Source: Brevibacillus_H ginsengisoli
GTDB taxonomy: Bacteria > Bacillota > Bacilli > Brevibacillales > Brevibacillaceae
Assembly: GCF_050113715.1 (NCBI RefSeq)
Contig: NZ_JBNJQR010000012.1
Coordinates: forward strand, 62,001-126,000
DNA: 64,000 nucleotides
Direction of reading: 5' to 3'
This document shows positions 25,216-34,092 of this stretch, one piece after another (within the stretch, counting starts at the first letter, position 1; every line of letters starts with the position of its first letter). The notes beneath the pieces are model-generated. The model had not been told where the DNA came from. It searched no databases and saw only the letters and a program-made list of their open reading frames with translations. The translations under genes were made by a program, and so were the position numbers.

Positions 25216-27261
25216 TTACTTCACAATGGCTCCGTTCGGCATGCTTGGATCAACCGTTGCCAACGTAAGCTCCTCACCTTGGGATGCAGCCAGAATCATC
25301 CCTTGGGACATAACCCCGCGAAGTTTAACCGGCTTCAAATTGGCCACGACGATTACTTTTTTGCCGACCATTTCTTCCGGTTGGTAGTATTTTGCGATAC
25401 CGGATACAACTTGACGTTGTTCATAGCCCATATCGAGTTGAAGAATAAGCAATTTATCCGCGTTCGGGTGTTTCTCACAAGCGGTTACTTGGCCTACACG
25501 AAGCTCTACCTTCACGAAGTCGTCGATGGAGATTTCGTCTTTGGCATCTGCAGGTTTTGCCGCCACCTCAGCTTGATTATCGGTAGTTACCGGTGTTTCT
25601 TTGTTGTCGGACACGCTTTTTTCTCCTTTCAGGGCTTCCAGCTTCTTCTTGTTCTCTTCCGCTTGTCTGCGGGCTTCTGCTGTCGAAGCATCAATAAACT
25701 CTAGTTCTTTCTCCACTTCAAGACGAGGATAGAGAACTTCTCCGCGAGAGAGCTTGCTTCCAGCTTTCAGCTGACCCCATTGATACGCGGATTCCCATGC
25801 TTGGCTGTCAGTTTGATCAGCAATTCCGAGCTGCTCCCAAATCTTCGCAGGGGTTTTGGTCATGAACGGCTGAATCAAGATCGAGATGATGCGAATGCTC
25901 TCCGCAAGGTTATACATAACGGTTCCAAGACGCGCTTGGTTCTCCTCTGATTTGGCCAACGCCCATGGTTGTGTTTCGTCAATATATTTATTGGTGCGTC
26001 CGATCAGCTCCCAGATATGGGTTAAGGCATTGCTGAAGCGCATCTCATCCAAATGTTCTTCCGCCAGTGAGGCTGTCTTGGTTGCAAGCGCGATTAAATC
26101 TTCGTCGAATTCTCCTGGCTGTGTCGGAGCTGGCAATACTCCATCAAAGTATTTCTCCACCATCGCCACAGTTCGGCTCACCAGGTTACCCAGGTCATTC
26201 GCCAAGTCAAAATTGAGTCGTTGGACAAAGCTCTCAGGAGTAAACACGCCATCTTGACCAAACGCGATCTCGCGAAGCAAGAAATAACGCACGCCATCAG
26301 AACCATATCGGTCGATCAGGAACTTCGGATCGATTACGTTTCCTTTCGACTTGGACATTTTGCCGTCTGGCATTAACAACCAGCCATGACCGAAGATCTT
26401 TTTCGGCAATGGTTCACCGATAGCCATCAAGAGAATTGGCCAATAAATGGTGTGGAAACGCAAAATATCTTTTCCAACGAGGTGAACATCCGCAGGCCAG
26501 TAATTCTTGTATTTGCTGTCGTCATTCGAGAGATAACCCAATGCTGAAATATAGTTGGTCAAGGCGTCAATCCACACATAGACAACGTGCTCTGGATCGC
26601 TTGGAACCTTGATTCCCCAGTCGAACGTACTGCGAGACACACTTAAATCTTGCAATCCCGGCTTGAGGAAGTTGTTAATCATCTCATTGCGGCGAGATTC
26701 CGGTTGAATGAAATCCGGATGTTCCTCGATATATTGAAGCAGTCGATCTTGATAGTTTGACATACGGAAGAAGTAATTCTTCTCTTTCACCAAATTGACG
26801 GGACGTCCGCAATCTGGGCAGAAGTAGCCTTTGTCCGTTTTGGCTTGGGTTTCGGTCCAAAACGCCTCGTCCGGCACACAGTAATATCCCTCATATTCTC
26901 CGAGATAAATATCGCCTTGATCGAGGAGACGCTGGAAGATTTTTTGAACCACTTCCTTGTGGCGATCCTGAGTTGTACGGATGAAATCGTCATAAGTAAT
27001 GTCCAGCTTATCCCACAAGTCACGAATCCAATCAACAACCGGATCGATGAATTCCAGCGGCTGTTTACCTTCTTCCTTGGCGCGCTCTTGGAGTTTTTGT
27101 CCGTGTTCATCTGTTCCTGTCAAATAATAAACATCATACCCGCGCAAACGCTTATACCGTGCCATCGCATCTGCGGCAATCGTTGTGTAGGCGTTCCCAA
27201 TATGAAGCTTATTGCTTGGATAATAGATCGGTGTGGTGATGTAATACGTTTTTTTACTCAC
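25216..27261 (-). CDS. metG: methionyl-tRNA synthetase
   Basis: A 681-residue class I synthetase. Motifs: TTPIYYPSNKLHIGNAYT (HIGH variant), a zinc knuckle CPDCGRP, GHGWLLMPDGKMSKSKGNV (KMSKS), the anticodon-binding helical domain, and a C-terminal tRNA-binding (EMAP-like) domain DFVKVELRVGQVTACEKHPNADKL. It charges tRNA-Met. Start GTG at 27261 with AAGGGGG 7 nt upstream. Expression is controlled by the T-box leader at 27294-27590. Confidence 0.98.
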   Translation of the reverse strand: MSKKTYYITTPIYYPSNKLHIGNAYTTIAADAMARYKRLRGYDVYYLTGTDEHGQKLQERAKEEGKQPLEFIDPVVDWIRDLWDKLDITYDDFIRTTQDRHKEVVQKIFQRLLDQGDIYLGEYEGYYCVPDEAFWTETQAKTDKGYFCPDCGRPVNLVKEKNYFFRMSNYQDRLLQYIEEHPDFIQPESRRNEMINNFLKPGLQDLSVSRSTFDWGIKVPSDPEHVVYVWIDALTNYISALGYLSNDDSKYKNYWPADVHLVGKDILRFHTIYWPILLMAIGEPLPKKIFGHGWLLMPDGKMSKSKGNVIDPKFLIDRYGSDGVRYFLLREIAFGQDGVFTPESFVQRLNFDLANDLGNLVSRTVAMVEKYFDGVLPAPTQPGEFDEDLIALATKTASLAEEHLDEMRFSNALTHIWELIGRTNKYIDETQPWALAKSEENQARLGTVMYNLAESIRIISILIQPFMTKTPAKIWEQLGIADQTDSQAWESAYQWGQLKAGSKLSRGEVLYPRLEVEKELEFIDASTAEARRQAEENKKKLEALKGEKSVSDNKETPVTTDNQAEVAAKPADAKDEISIDDFVKVELRVGQVTACEKHPNADKLLILQLDMGYEQRQVVSGIAKYYQPEEMVGKKVIVVANLKPVKLRGVMSQGMILAASQGEELTLATVDPSMPNGAIVK

Positions 27262-27293
27262 TATAAATCCCCCTTACAATTAGTCCTATTAAG

Positions 27294-27590
27294 AAATAAA
27301 AAAAGACTCAGCCCCGAAATTGGGACGAGTCTTTATACCCGTGGTACCACCCAAATTTTCCACCCTTTTGCAAGGAATGGACTTGGCAAGTCAACATAGA
27401 CTAATCCTTTAACGCAGGATAACGTCGAACACTTACTGTTCCACCAATCAAAAGGAACGGCTCGCATCCGAGAACTCCGGGGCCATCTTCAACTCACGCG
27501 CAAATACCGGTTTCCACCTTCCCCGGCTCTCTGAAATCTGGCATTGAATTTACTCTTCCCATCATCGTCCGCTTATGTAACAACAATCTC
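27294..27590 (-). ncRNA. T-box leader of metG, Met-specific
   Basis: On the minus strand: an early AGTA motif (near 27556), the Stem I distal region (CAGAGAGCCGGGG ... GGTGGAAACCGG), a specifier candidate ATG at 27484-27486 in GAAGATGGCC, the T-box GGGTGGTACCACG (27340-27352) and a terminator stem AAAGACTC (27302-27309 complement) / GAGTCTTT (27327-27334) followed by T7. Uncharged tRNA-Met would bind the specifier and the T-box bulge to prevent termination. All parts are seen; the specifier assignment fits the downstream gene. Confidence 0.93.
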
Positions 27591-27591
27591 T

Positions 27592-27619
27592 ATTATGTAC
27601 TAAGTTATTCCTTTGTAAA
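27592..27619 (-). promoter_or_regulatory. promoter of the metG leader
   Basis: On the minus strand TTTACA (27614-27619), 16 bp, CATAAT (27592-27597), five of six matches each. It puts the transcript start just before the T-box Stem I. Confidence 0.6.
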
Positions 27620-27692
27620 CCTGCTGTCAAGGGTATTCCGATAAGGGCTGAACAACATTCAAAAAGGACGTCGTTTATCAATTAACAGGTGA

Positions 27693-27724
27693 TTTTGTCG
27701 AATGTGATATTTTATTCGACAAAA
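27693..27724. promoter_or_regulatory. Spo0A-box palindrome between metG and abrB
   Basis: An 11-bp perfect inverted repeat TTTTGTCGAAT (27693-27703) / ATTCGACAAAA (27714-27724) with a 10-bp spacer. Each arm contains a perfect Spo0A box TGTCGAA. It is 74 bp upstream of the metG -35 and 185 bp upstream of the abrB -35, so its target is uncertain. Confidence 0.6.
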
Positions 27725-27908
27725 TATGACGCATTTATCGAATGATTATGTTATACAATTTCCAGCTGTTTTCGGGATATTCTGGATATTACTTTTCGTT
27801 TACTCCTCATTCTGGTCCTATTTATGGTAAGTTTTTTAACCAGATCATAAATAAGTAAATAAATAGTGATAAACGAATCCACATATTCTATAAATTGTAA
27901 AAGATATA

Positions 27909-27969
27909 TTGACACCTTTTGGAATCACTGGTATGATGAAAACAAAATTAATTGTCGAATATTGACGAT
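27909..27969 (+). promoter_or_regulatory. abrB promoter with tandem Spo0A boxes
   Basis: TTGACA (27909-27914), 17 bp, TATGAT (27932-27937), then TGTCGAA (27953-27959) and TGACGAT (27963-27969) 10 bp apart, on one face of the helix, downstream of the start of transcription. B. subtilis abrB has the same design (TGTCGAATAATGACGAA), through which Spo0A~P shuts abrB off. Confidence 0.9.
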
Positions 27970-28030
27970 AAATACAAAGTGTTTAGGAATATAAATGCAA
28001 ATTCCTACAATGTGAGAGGGGACAAGTACT

Positions 28031-28294
28031 ATGAAATCTACTGGTATTGTAAGAAAAGTTGATGAACTCGGACGTGTTGTAATTCCTATCGAACTTCGCC
28101 GTACACTTGGCATCGCTGAAAAAGACGCTTTGGAGATCTATGTAGACGGAGAGCGCATTATCCTGAAAAAATACGAGCCAGCTTGCATCTTTACAGGAAA
28201 TGCTGACAACTTGATTTACTACAAAGGCAAAATGATCAGCAAAGAGGCTGTACAAGAATTGATGTCCATGCTCGATAAATCTACTGTTGAATAA
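28031..28294 (+). CDS. abrB: transition state regulator AbrB
   Basis: An 87-residue AbrB: N-terminal swapped-hairpin domain MKSTGIVRKVDELGRVVIPI ... KKDALEIYVDGERIILKKYEP-like region and a C-terminal multimerisation half. Represses many post-exponential genes until Spo0A~P lowers its level. The start has GAGAGGGG upstream. It is the only plus-strand gene among its neighbours and is separately promoted and terminated. Confidence 0.97.
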   Translation: MKSTGIVRKVDELGRVVIPIELRRTLGIAEKDALEIYVDGERIILKKYEPACIFTGNADNLIYYKGKMISKEAVQELMSMLDKSTVE

Positions 28295-28303
28295 CAAATG
28301 TCG

Positions 28304-28335
28304 AAACCCCCGCTCACGTGAACGGGGGTTTTTTT
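28304..28335. terminator. bidirectional terminator between abrB and rsmI
   Basis: 9-bp stem AAACCCCCG (28304-28312) / CGGGGGTTT (28323-28331) with T9 on the plus strand. It serves abrB; rsmI ends 5 bp further on the other strand. Confidence 0.9.
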
Positions 28336-29214
28336 CTATGTATGATATTCCTTGTAGACATCTCTTTTGGGCAGATCGCGGTCTTGAGCAACTTGCTTGA
28401 TCGCTTCCTTGGAATGCAGTCCTTGGGAGATGTACTGTTCAATGTGCTCGACAAGGCTTAGATCCTTCCACCAAGTCATTTCCTCTTCTTCTCCTGAAGC
28501 TTCCCCCTCATAGCCAGCTACCACCATACAGAACTCTCCGCGCACTTCTCCCGAGTTGATCCACTCCAAGAGCTCGGAAAGCTGTCCACGAGTAAACTCT
28601 TCATATCGCTTCGTCAGCTCTCGGGCAAGAACAGCTTGGCGATCACCCAGCACCTCAAGCATCGCTTCGATGGTTTTATCAATTCGATGGGGAGCCTCGT
28701 AAAAGATCAGCGTTTCCGGATATCGACGGAGCCTGTCCAGTTCATTGCGCCGTTCCTTTTTCTCACGCGGAAGAAAACCGCAGAAGATGAATCGATCCGT
28801 AGGCAGGCCAGATGCGATCAGCGCTGTTAAAGCGGCATTGGCTCCGGGTATTGGAATGACCGGAAAACCGGCGGCTATAGCGTCTCGGGCCAAATCAGCG
28901 CCAGGATCGGAGATTGCCGGCAGTCCAGCGTCACTGACCAGTGCGATTTTTTTCCCTTCCGCCAACAGATCGAGTATGCCTTGTCCGCTTGCTTCCTTAT
29001 TATGTTCGTGGTAACTGATAGTTCGCTTTTCTATTTGAAAATGATTGAGCAGCTTGCGAGTTTGTCTCGTGTCTTCGCACGCGATAATATCCGCTTCCCG
29101 CAGTGTATTGAGGGAACGAACTGTTATATCTTCGAGATTCCCGATCGGTGTGGCCACCAGATAGAGTATGCCATCATGCGGGGTTGAAAAGCTTTGTTGG
29201 CTATTCAAGACCAT
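28336..29214 (-). CDS. rsmI: 16S rRNA (C1402-2'-O) methyltransferase
   Basis: A 292-residue SAM-dependent TP-methylase fold protein: LYLVATPIGNLEDITVRSLNTLREADIIACEDTRQT, SDAGLPAISDPGADL, and the family motif FCGFLPREKKER. It 2'-O-methylates C1402 in the decoding centre. The start is uncertain: the ATG 29214 has AGAGGG immediately adjacent, and a TTG two codons later would have better spacing. The gene overlaps the end of the GIY-YIG gene by 14 bp. Confidence 0.95.
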   Translation of the reverse strand: MVLNSQQSFSTPHDGILYLVATPIGNLEDITVRSLNTLREADIIACEDTRQTRKLLNHFQIEKRTISYHEHNKEASGQGILDLLAEGKKIALVSDAGLPAISDPGADLARDAIAAGFPVIPIPGANAALTALIASGLPTDRFIFCGFLPREKKERRNELDRLRRYPETLIFYEAPHRIDKTIEAMLEVLGDRQAVLARELTKRYEEFTRGQLSELLEWINSGEVRGEFCMVVAGYEGEASGEEEEMTWWKDLSLVEHIEQYISQGLHSKEAIKQVAQDRDLPKRDVYKEYHT

Positions 29215-29518
29215 CCCTCTTTTCGCCGTAATGATCGATTAAACGTTCCTTTTTTTTCCGCGGAAGGCGTTTAATCGCTTCCTCTCGCTTTAATCCCCAG
29301 GAGCGGTCCGCGCCTTCTTCCGTATAAACCATCTCGACTGGTCCACGCCCCCGAGTGTACTTCGCCGCTTTGCCTTCATTATGCTGGTGAAGCCGCCTCA
29401 CTAAATTGGTTGTATAACCGGTATAAAGCGTATCATCGGAACAACGAAGAATGTAGACGAAATGGCTGTTATGTGAGGGAATCGCGCTTACCGAAATAGA
29501 TTTCGTACAATTCATCAC
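29201..29518 (-). CDS. GIY-YIG domain protein (YazA-like)
   Basis: A 105-residue protein that is mainly a GIY-YIG nuclease domain: HFVYILRCSDDTLYTGYTTNLVRRLHQHN, with Y-x-Y and the Arg, and a basic C-terminus (LPRKKKERLID). UvrC-like function is not shown; the family is of unknown role. The start is taken at GTG 29518, because AAGGAG lies 9 nt upstream; the next codon ATG (29515) is equally possible. It overlaps the methyltransferase gene by 50 bp and rsmI by 14 bp, a tight coupled chain conserved in Bacilli. Confidence 0.88.
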   Translation of the reverse strand: MMNCTKSISVSAIPSHNSHFVYILRCSDDTLYTGYTTNLVRRLHQHNEGKAAKYTRGRGPVEMVYTEEGADRSWGLKREEAIKRLPRKKKERLIDHYGEKRDGLE

Positions 29519-30233
29519 AGTATTCTTCTCCTTGTTGATACACAATTAACGGTGGCTGAATCCGCAATTCAGGTTTACCTCCACGTGTCCCTTCGATCAA
29601 AATCATATTGGGCTCGGCGTCTTTCCGTGGATGGACCAAACGCATACGCTTGGGTTCTATCCCATATTGTCGCATCAGTGTAATAATATCAATCATCCGG
29701 GTCGCTCTATGTACCAGGGCAAGCTTGCCACCTGTTTTGAGCAGTTGACTGGCAACACGGATCACATCTTCCAGATTGAGCAGAATCTCATGTCTGGCGA
29801 TCGCCAAATGCTGATTCTCGTTCTGTTCCCCACTGCTTGCCGGCATATACGGAGGATTGCAGGTAATTAAGTCAAATTGGCCGTATCCGAATTCTTTGAC
29901 CGCTTCCTTCACATCTCCTAGATGGATCGTAATTCGCTCGTTTAAGTTATTGAGATCAATGTTCCGCTGTGCCATATCCTGCAGCCTTGGCTGAATCTCG
30001 ATTCCAGTGATCGTGGCGTGTAGGGTTCTGGTGCTCATAATCAACGGGATCGCCCCATTCCCTGTGCAGAAATCCATGATTCTCCCGCGCTTTGGAACAG
30101 AAGCAAACCGTCCCAGTAAAACAGCATCCATCGAGAAACAGAATACCTCATGACTCTGGATAATCTTCAAGTCGTGGGTCAGTAAATCGTCTATACGTTC
30201 TGACTCATAAAGAGGAACTTGTGGTTTGTCCAT
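29469..30233 (-). CDS. tRNA1(Val) (adenine(37)-N6)-methyltransferase-like protein (YabB)
   Basis: A 254-residue class I methyltransferase. SAM-binding IMDFCTGNGAIPLIM and the N6-adenine catalytic motif NPPYMP are present, and the N-terminal DLKIIQSHEVFCFSMDAVLLGRFA matches TrmN6. It probably methylates a tRNA adenine. ATG at 30233, with AAAGGAG 13 nt upstream, somewhat distant. It lies between yabA and the GIY-YIG gene, as in B. subtilis. Confidence 0.9.
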   Translation of the reverse strand: MDKPQVPLYESERIDDLLTHDLKIIQSHEVFCFSMDAVLLGRFASVPKRGRIMDFCTGNGAIPLIMSTRTLHATITGIEIQPRLQDMAQRNIDLNNLNERITIHLGDVKEAVKEFGYGQFDLITCNPPYMPASSGEQNENQHLAIARHEILLNLEDVIRVASQLLKTGGKLALVHRATRMIDIITLMRQYGIEPKRMRLVHPRKDAEPNMILIEGTRGGKPELRIQPPLIVYQQGEEYCDELYEIYFGKRDSLT

Positions 30234-30291
30234 TATTAAGCTGCTACTCCTTTACCTTTGCTTAATCGTCAAGCACCAGATAGTAGGGAAA

Positions 30292-30323
30292 AAGCGACCT
30301 GTCCAGATGGAATCAGGTCGCTT
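30292..30323 (-). terminator. intrinsic terminator after yabA
   Basis: Stem AAGCGACCTG (30292-30301) / CAGGTCGCTT (30314-30323) with T5 on the minus strand. It ends the dnaX-to-yabA side and separates it from the trmN6 group. Confidence 0.88.
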
Positions 30324-30326
30324 CCT

Positions 30327-30695
30327 TTATTTATGGGTACTTCCCGTCAAAAAGGAGAGGCAAAACAAGCAATCTCCTTCTGTTCGTAAACTTCCATAGT
30401 GAATATTGCAAATGTGGAAACCTTCCGCATACAACCGAGCAAGATTGTCGTATCCTTCACCAACCACTTGTTTTTGGGGCTTTTTGGTTGATTGCTTCTC
30501 CACTTTTGTTTTGGTTGGGGAGGCTTGCTTCTTCGGCTCAAGTCGATTCCGCAGATGTTCATTTTCCACGATCAATTGACCATTTTCCTCAATTAAGGCG
30601 ACGATTACATTTTTTAATTCGCCGATTTCTTGATATAATTCGCCAATTCTCTCTTCGATACTTGCCATCTTCACGAAGATATCACGTTTATCCAC
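30327..30695 (-). CDS. yabA: replication initiation control protein YabA
   Basis: A 122-residue protein with an N-terminal leucine-zipper coiled coil (MASIEERIGELYQEIGELKNVI ... ENEHLRNRLE), a basic low-complexity linker, and a C-terminal zinc domain (FHICNIHYGSLRTEGDCLFCLSFL). YabA tetramers bridge DnaA and DnaN to restrain initiation. GTG start with GGTGG 4 nt upstream. It lies 45 bp after ricT. Confidence 0.93.
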   Translation of the reverse strand: MDKRDIFVKMASIEERIGELYQEIGELKNVIVALIEENGQLIVENEHLRNRLEPKKQASPTKTKVEKQSTKKPQKQVVGEGYDNLARLYAEGFHICNIHYGSLRTEGDCLFCLSFLTGSTHK

Positions 30696-30740
30696 TTGAC
30701 CACCCCGTCTCCGCTACCAAACCATCTTGTCTACACCATA

Positions 30741-31544
30741 CTATTGTTCGTTAAATATCTCGTCAAGACTAAATTCCATTACTCGTTCTGCTTCCAACAG
30801 ATCAACTTGAACGGAGCGTTCCAGGATGTTCACATTGACAATCTTGCCTGGTCCCATCGGAGTAACCACTTTGGCGCCCATGTCAGGCAAATCCTCTTTA
30901 GCACCCTCATAGTTATCATTTTCGTACTTAAGACAGCACATTAAACGTCCACACAAACCGGAAATTTTTGCCGGATTGAGGGAGAGGCTTTGATCCTTCG
31001 CCATCTTGATCGAAACAGGTTCAAAATCGCCCAAAAAAGTAGAACAGCACAGCATTCGCCCACATGGCCCAATGCCACCCAGCATCTTCGCTTCATCCCG
31101 AACTCCGATTTGTCTCAGTTCAATCCGAGTGCGGAACACAGAAGCCAGATCTTTCACCAGTTCCCGGAAGTCTACGCGTCCGTCTGCAGTGAAGTAAAAA
31201 ATAATCTTGTTGCGGTCAAACGTATACTCAACATCCACCAGCTTCATGTCTAGTTGATGTTCTTGGATCTTGGTATGGCATATCTTAAAAGCGTTCTTCG
31301 CAGCCGCTTTGTTTTCTTCAACCTGTGTAGCGTCATGTTCATCGGCGACCCGAATTACTTTTTTCAAAGGTAGAACGACGTCGTTCTCACTTACGGTCTT
31401 TTTGCCGATCACCACTTTGCCGTATTCAATCCCTCTTGCCGTTTCCACGATCACACTACGATCCTTTTCCACCGGCAATTGGTCTGGATCAAAATAATAG
31501 ATCTTGCCCGCTTTTTTAAATCGGACACCAACTACCTCGTACAA
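30741..31544 (-). CDS. ricT: RicT/YaaT, PSP1-domain regulator
   Basis: A 267-residue PSP1 protein with the Cys-rich signature IGPCGRMLCCSTFLGDF and ISGLCGRLMCCLKYE, which binds Fe-S clusters in the RicAFT complex. RicAFT promotes RNase Y-dependent mRNA maturation and phosphorelay to Spo0A. The start is TTG at 31544 with GGAGGG 7 nt upstream, inside the last codons of holB. No in-frame ATG fits. Confidence 0.94.
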   Translation of the reverse strand: MYEVVGVRFKKAGKIYYFDPDQLPVEKDRSVIVETARGIEYGKVVIGKKTVSENDVVLPLKKVIRVADEHDATQVEENKAAAKNAFKICHTKIQEHQLDMKLVDVEYTFDRNKIIFYFTADGRVDFRELVKDLASVFRTRIELRQIGVRDEAKMLGGIGPCGRMLCCSTFLGDFEPVSIKMAKDQSLSLNPAKISGLCGRLMCCLKYENDNYEGAKEDLPDMGAKVVTPMGPGKIVNVNILERSVQVDLLEAERVMEFSLDEIFNEQ

Positions 31545-31547
31545 ACA

Positions 31548-32528
31548 TTATCCCTCCTGGAGTTGAAGAACCAGCCGCTCCAACGCCAATTGCGCATTGG
31601 CATTCCGCTCTATCCGGTTTCGCGTCTCCATGGCGAGCGCTATTCCTTGCATTAGCTCCGCTTGTGTCCAAGCATAAGCCTGTCCTTCAAGCACATCCTT
31701 CTGGTCGCTATTAATAAGTCGAGCCTGTCGGCCTACTTGGATATACAGGAGATCACGCAGCCAAAGGATGAGCAAATCCAGCAATAGAGGCAGCTCCTCT
31801 TTCACCCGATCATTCTTGAGAAAAAGTTCTTGTATCGTAAACAACGCCAGCGAGCCAGGTTGCTTAATTTCTTTCACTAATTGTATCACTATATTTCGAA
31901 ACAGTGCAAACCAATCTGATTGGCTTAATTCCCTTGCCCCATCCAAATGTACCGTAATTTGGGATGCAGCTTGCGCAAGTCCAATCGGAATCCCTTCGTT
32001 CACAAGCTGTTGTGCGATAAACTCGCCTGACAAAGGGGCAAAAGAGATGGTTTGACACCTGGATAGAATGGTTGGCAGAAGTGTGTGACTGTTCTCTGTG
32101 AGCAGAAGGGCGATGACCCCAGCAGGCGGCTCCTCCAGAAACTTCAGCAAGCTGTTGGCTGCCTGTGTCGTCATTTTATCGACATGCTCCAGAATATACA
32201 CTTTATGCTTTGATTCTAGCGAGCGCATGGCCATCTCTTTTTGCAAGGAACGGATTTGATCAATTTTGACACTGGCCCCATCTGGTGCGATTGTGAACAC
32301 GTCTGGATGGTTACCAGCTTCTATACGCCTGCAGTTGTTACACTCGCCGCAGGCATCATGCGTTAACTTCTCGCAAAAAAGCGACTTGGTCACTTGGAGT
32401 GCCATTCGTTTTTTGCCACAACCTCTGGGACCTACGAACAGATACGCATGAGCCAGTCGATTATTCCGCAAACTGCCTGAAAGAATATCCGCTACTCGTC
32501 TCTGTTCCGTAAATGAACTCCACGTCAT
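31548..32528 (-). CDS. holB: DNA polymerase III delta' subunit
   Basis: A 326-residue clamp-loader subunit: LAHAYLFVGPRGCGKKRMALQ (degenerate Walker A), zinc module CGECNNCRRIEAGNHPD, KVYILEHVDKMTTQAANSLLKFLEEPP and the SRC arginine-finger motif. The start is the ATG 32528 (MTWSSFTEQRRV); the longer reading begins with a non-family extension. Found downstream of tmk-darA-yaaR as in all Bacillales. Confidence 0.95.
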   Translation of the reverse strand: MTWSSFTEQRRVADILSGSLRNNRLAHAYLFVGPRGCGKKRMALQVTKSLFCEKLTHDACGECNNCRRIEAGNHPDVFTIAPDGASVKIDQIRSLQKEMAMRSLESKHKVYILEHVDKMTTQAANSLLKFLEEPPAGVIALLLTENSHTLLPTILSRCQTISFAPLSGEFIAQQLVNEGIPIGLAQAASQITVHLDGARELSQSDWFALFRNIVIQLVKEIKQPGSLALFTIQELFLKNDRVKEELPLLLDLLILWLRDLLYIQVGRQARLINSDQKDVLEGQAYAWTQAELMQGIALAMETRNRIERNANAQLALERLVLQLQEG

Positions 32529-32598
32529 TGTTTTCACACCTAACTCTTTACCCGCCTGGCACACCACCATGATGCTCGGCGGGGTGCTCACTTTTCAC

Positions 32599-33045
32599 TT
32601 AGAAATAAAGGTTAATTAATAACCCGCGAATCTCACCAATTCTCGCGAGAAGGTCAATCGTCGGAGCTTCCTCCGCTAAAAGTTCTTCTGCCAGTTGCAG
32701 CAGGTGACTGTCTACTTCCTTGATAATTTTATACAATCGGCTTCGTCCCCGTCGATTCGTGCCGCGTCTCTCTTCCAGCGCGACTCCGAACTTGACCGCC
32801 TCTTCCATGAAACGTTTGACCAAATTCTTGTATTGATAAAAATCACGCACGGCACGTGAGCGAGCGAGAATTTGCCCTTGTCGTTCAATATCATTCAGCA
32901 ATTGGCTTAAACGATCTTCCGTTAATCGATTACCCTCGCCTCTTACCAATTCACCAAAGTTAATCTTATCGTGTGGAATATTTTTACGATTATCCGTATT
33001 TCGTAATGGATCAAAGTTAGGTCGTAAACCCTCGCCAATTTTCAT
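32599..33045 (-). CDS. yaaR: YaaR family protein (DUF327)
   Basis: A 148-residue mostly helical protein with VRDFYQYKNLVKRFMEEAVKFGVALEERRG and IKEVDSHLLQLAEELL, typical of the YaaR family. Function unknown. The ATG 33045 follows GGAGGTGAGC; the TTG one codon earlier is the alternative. Always found between darA and holB. Confidence 0.9.
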   Translation of the reverse strand: MKIGEGLRPNFDPLRNTDNRKNIPHDKINFGELVRGEGNRLTEDRLSQLLNDIERQGQILARSRAVRDFYQYKNLVKRFMEEAVKFGVALEERRGTNRRGRSRLYKIIKEVDSHLLQLAEELLAEEAPTIDLLARIGEIRGLLINLYF

Positions 33046-33088
33046 CAATAGCGCTCACCTCCGACGCGTTTGTATCTATGCTCTTTTC

Positions 33089-33418
33089 CTAGAAAGAGTG
33101 GAAATTCTCTACATCTAAAACAAATACGGCTGCCCCGCCCACCTGAACTTCCAGTGGATAAGGCATAAACGTATCAACAGCGCTACCGAGCGGCGAAACG
33201 GGTGTAACCATCTGTTTGCGAGATTTGCAACTGTGTTGGATGATATCGATCACATCTGGAACTAAATGGTCTTCCGTTCCTACCAGAAACGTCGTATTAC
33301 CTGCGCGTAAAAAACTACCCGTACTCGCCAATTTGGTCGCACGGAACCCTTTTTTGACAAGCATTTGAGATAGACGTCCACTGTCCTTGTCTTGTACGAC
33401 GGCGATCACCATTTTCAT
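33089..33418 (-). CDS. darA: cyclic-di-AMP receptor DarA (YaaQ)
   Basis: A 109-residue PII-like protein, exactly the length of B. subtilis DarA. Signature parts: MVIAVVQDKDSGRLSQMLVKKGFRATKLASTGSFLRAGNTTFLVG and PYPLEVQVGGAAVFVLDVE. It binds c-di-AMP with a PII fold; downstream partners are unknown. The start at 33418 has AAAGGG 8 nt upstream. Confidence 0.96.
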   Translation of the reverse strand: MKMVIAVVQDKDSGRLSQMLVKKGFRATKLASTGSFLRAGNTTFLVGTEDHLVPDVIDIIQHSCKSRKQMVTPVSPLGSAVDTFMPYPLEVQVGGAAVFVLDVENFHSF

Positions 33419-33446
33419 CGCATACACCCTTTCTGCTCAGCTTACG

Positions 33447-34076
33447 TTACTTGTTATGGCAGAGCCAATCTGTAAAATCTGTCAGTATTTCATGAGCGAT
33501 CGTCTCAATGCTCCGACAAGCATTAATCACTTGGATGCGCTCGGGATGTTGAGCTGCTAGTTTACGAAATCCTTCTCGTACACGCTCGTGGTAGGCTTCG
33601 CCCTTTTGTTCAATCCGATCGAGTCCGCTTCTCGCCAACAGGCGCGCTTTCCCTTCCGTTACTGGCACATCGAGCATATACGTACGATTAGGTACAAGAC
33701 CGCTTGTTGCAAACCGGTTAATCCGTTCTACTTCTTCTACCGGGATGCCCAAGCCATACCCTTGATAGGCAATGCTTGCGTCTACGAAGCGGTCGCAAAC
33801 GACAATTTTTCCGCTTTTGAGGGCAGGGATTACTTTTTCATGCACGTGTTGAGACCGGGAAGCCGCATACAGCAGCACTTCCGTATGATCGTGCATTTCT
33901 GGATGAGAAGGACTGAGAACAAGCTCTCTAACCTGGTCACTGATTGGCGTTCCGCCCGGTTCCCTGGTCAGCAGGACATCATAGCCTTGCTGGATTAATT
34001 GCTCCGCAAATTTCTGTACCTGCGTGGTTTTCCCTGCTCCGTCTGGCCCTTCAAAGGTGATAAATAAGCCGTTCAA
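33447..34076 (-). CDS. tmk: thymidylate kinase
   Basis: A 209-residue TMP kinase: P-loop FITFEGPDGAGKTTQ, DR-x-F motif CDRFVDASIAYQGYG, and the lid region LARSGLDRIEQKG. Phosphorylates dTMP to dTDP. The start is TTG at 34076, because GGAGGG stands 6 nt upstream and the protein then begins NGLFITFEG like the family; a much earlier ATG would overlap the decarboxylase gene. Confidence 0.95.
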   Translation of the reverse strand: MNGLFITFEGPDGAGKTTQVQKFAEQLIQQGYDVLLTREPGGTPISDQVRELVLSPSHPEMHDHTEVLLYAASRSQHVHEKVIPALKSGKIVVCDRFVDASIAYQGYGLGIPVEEVERINRFATSGLVPNRTYMLDVPVTEGKARLLARSGLDRIEQKGEAYHERVREGFRKLAAQHPERIQVINACRSIETIAHEILTDFTDWLCHNK

Positions 34077-34092
34077 CTGGTTCCCTCCTAGA

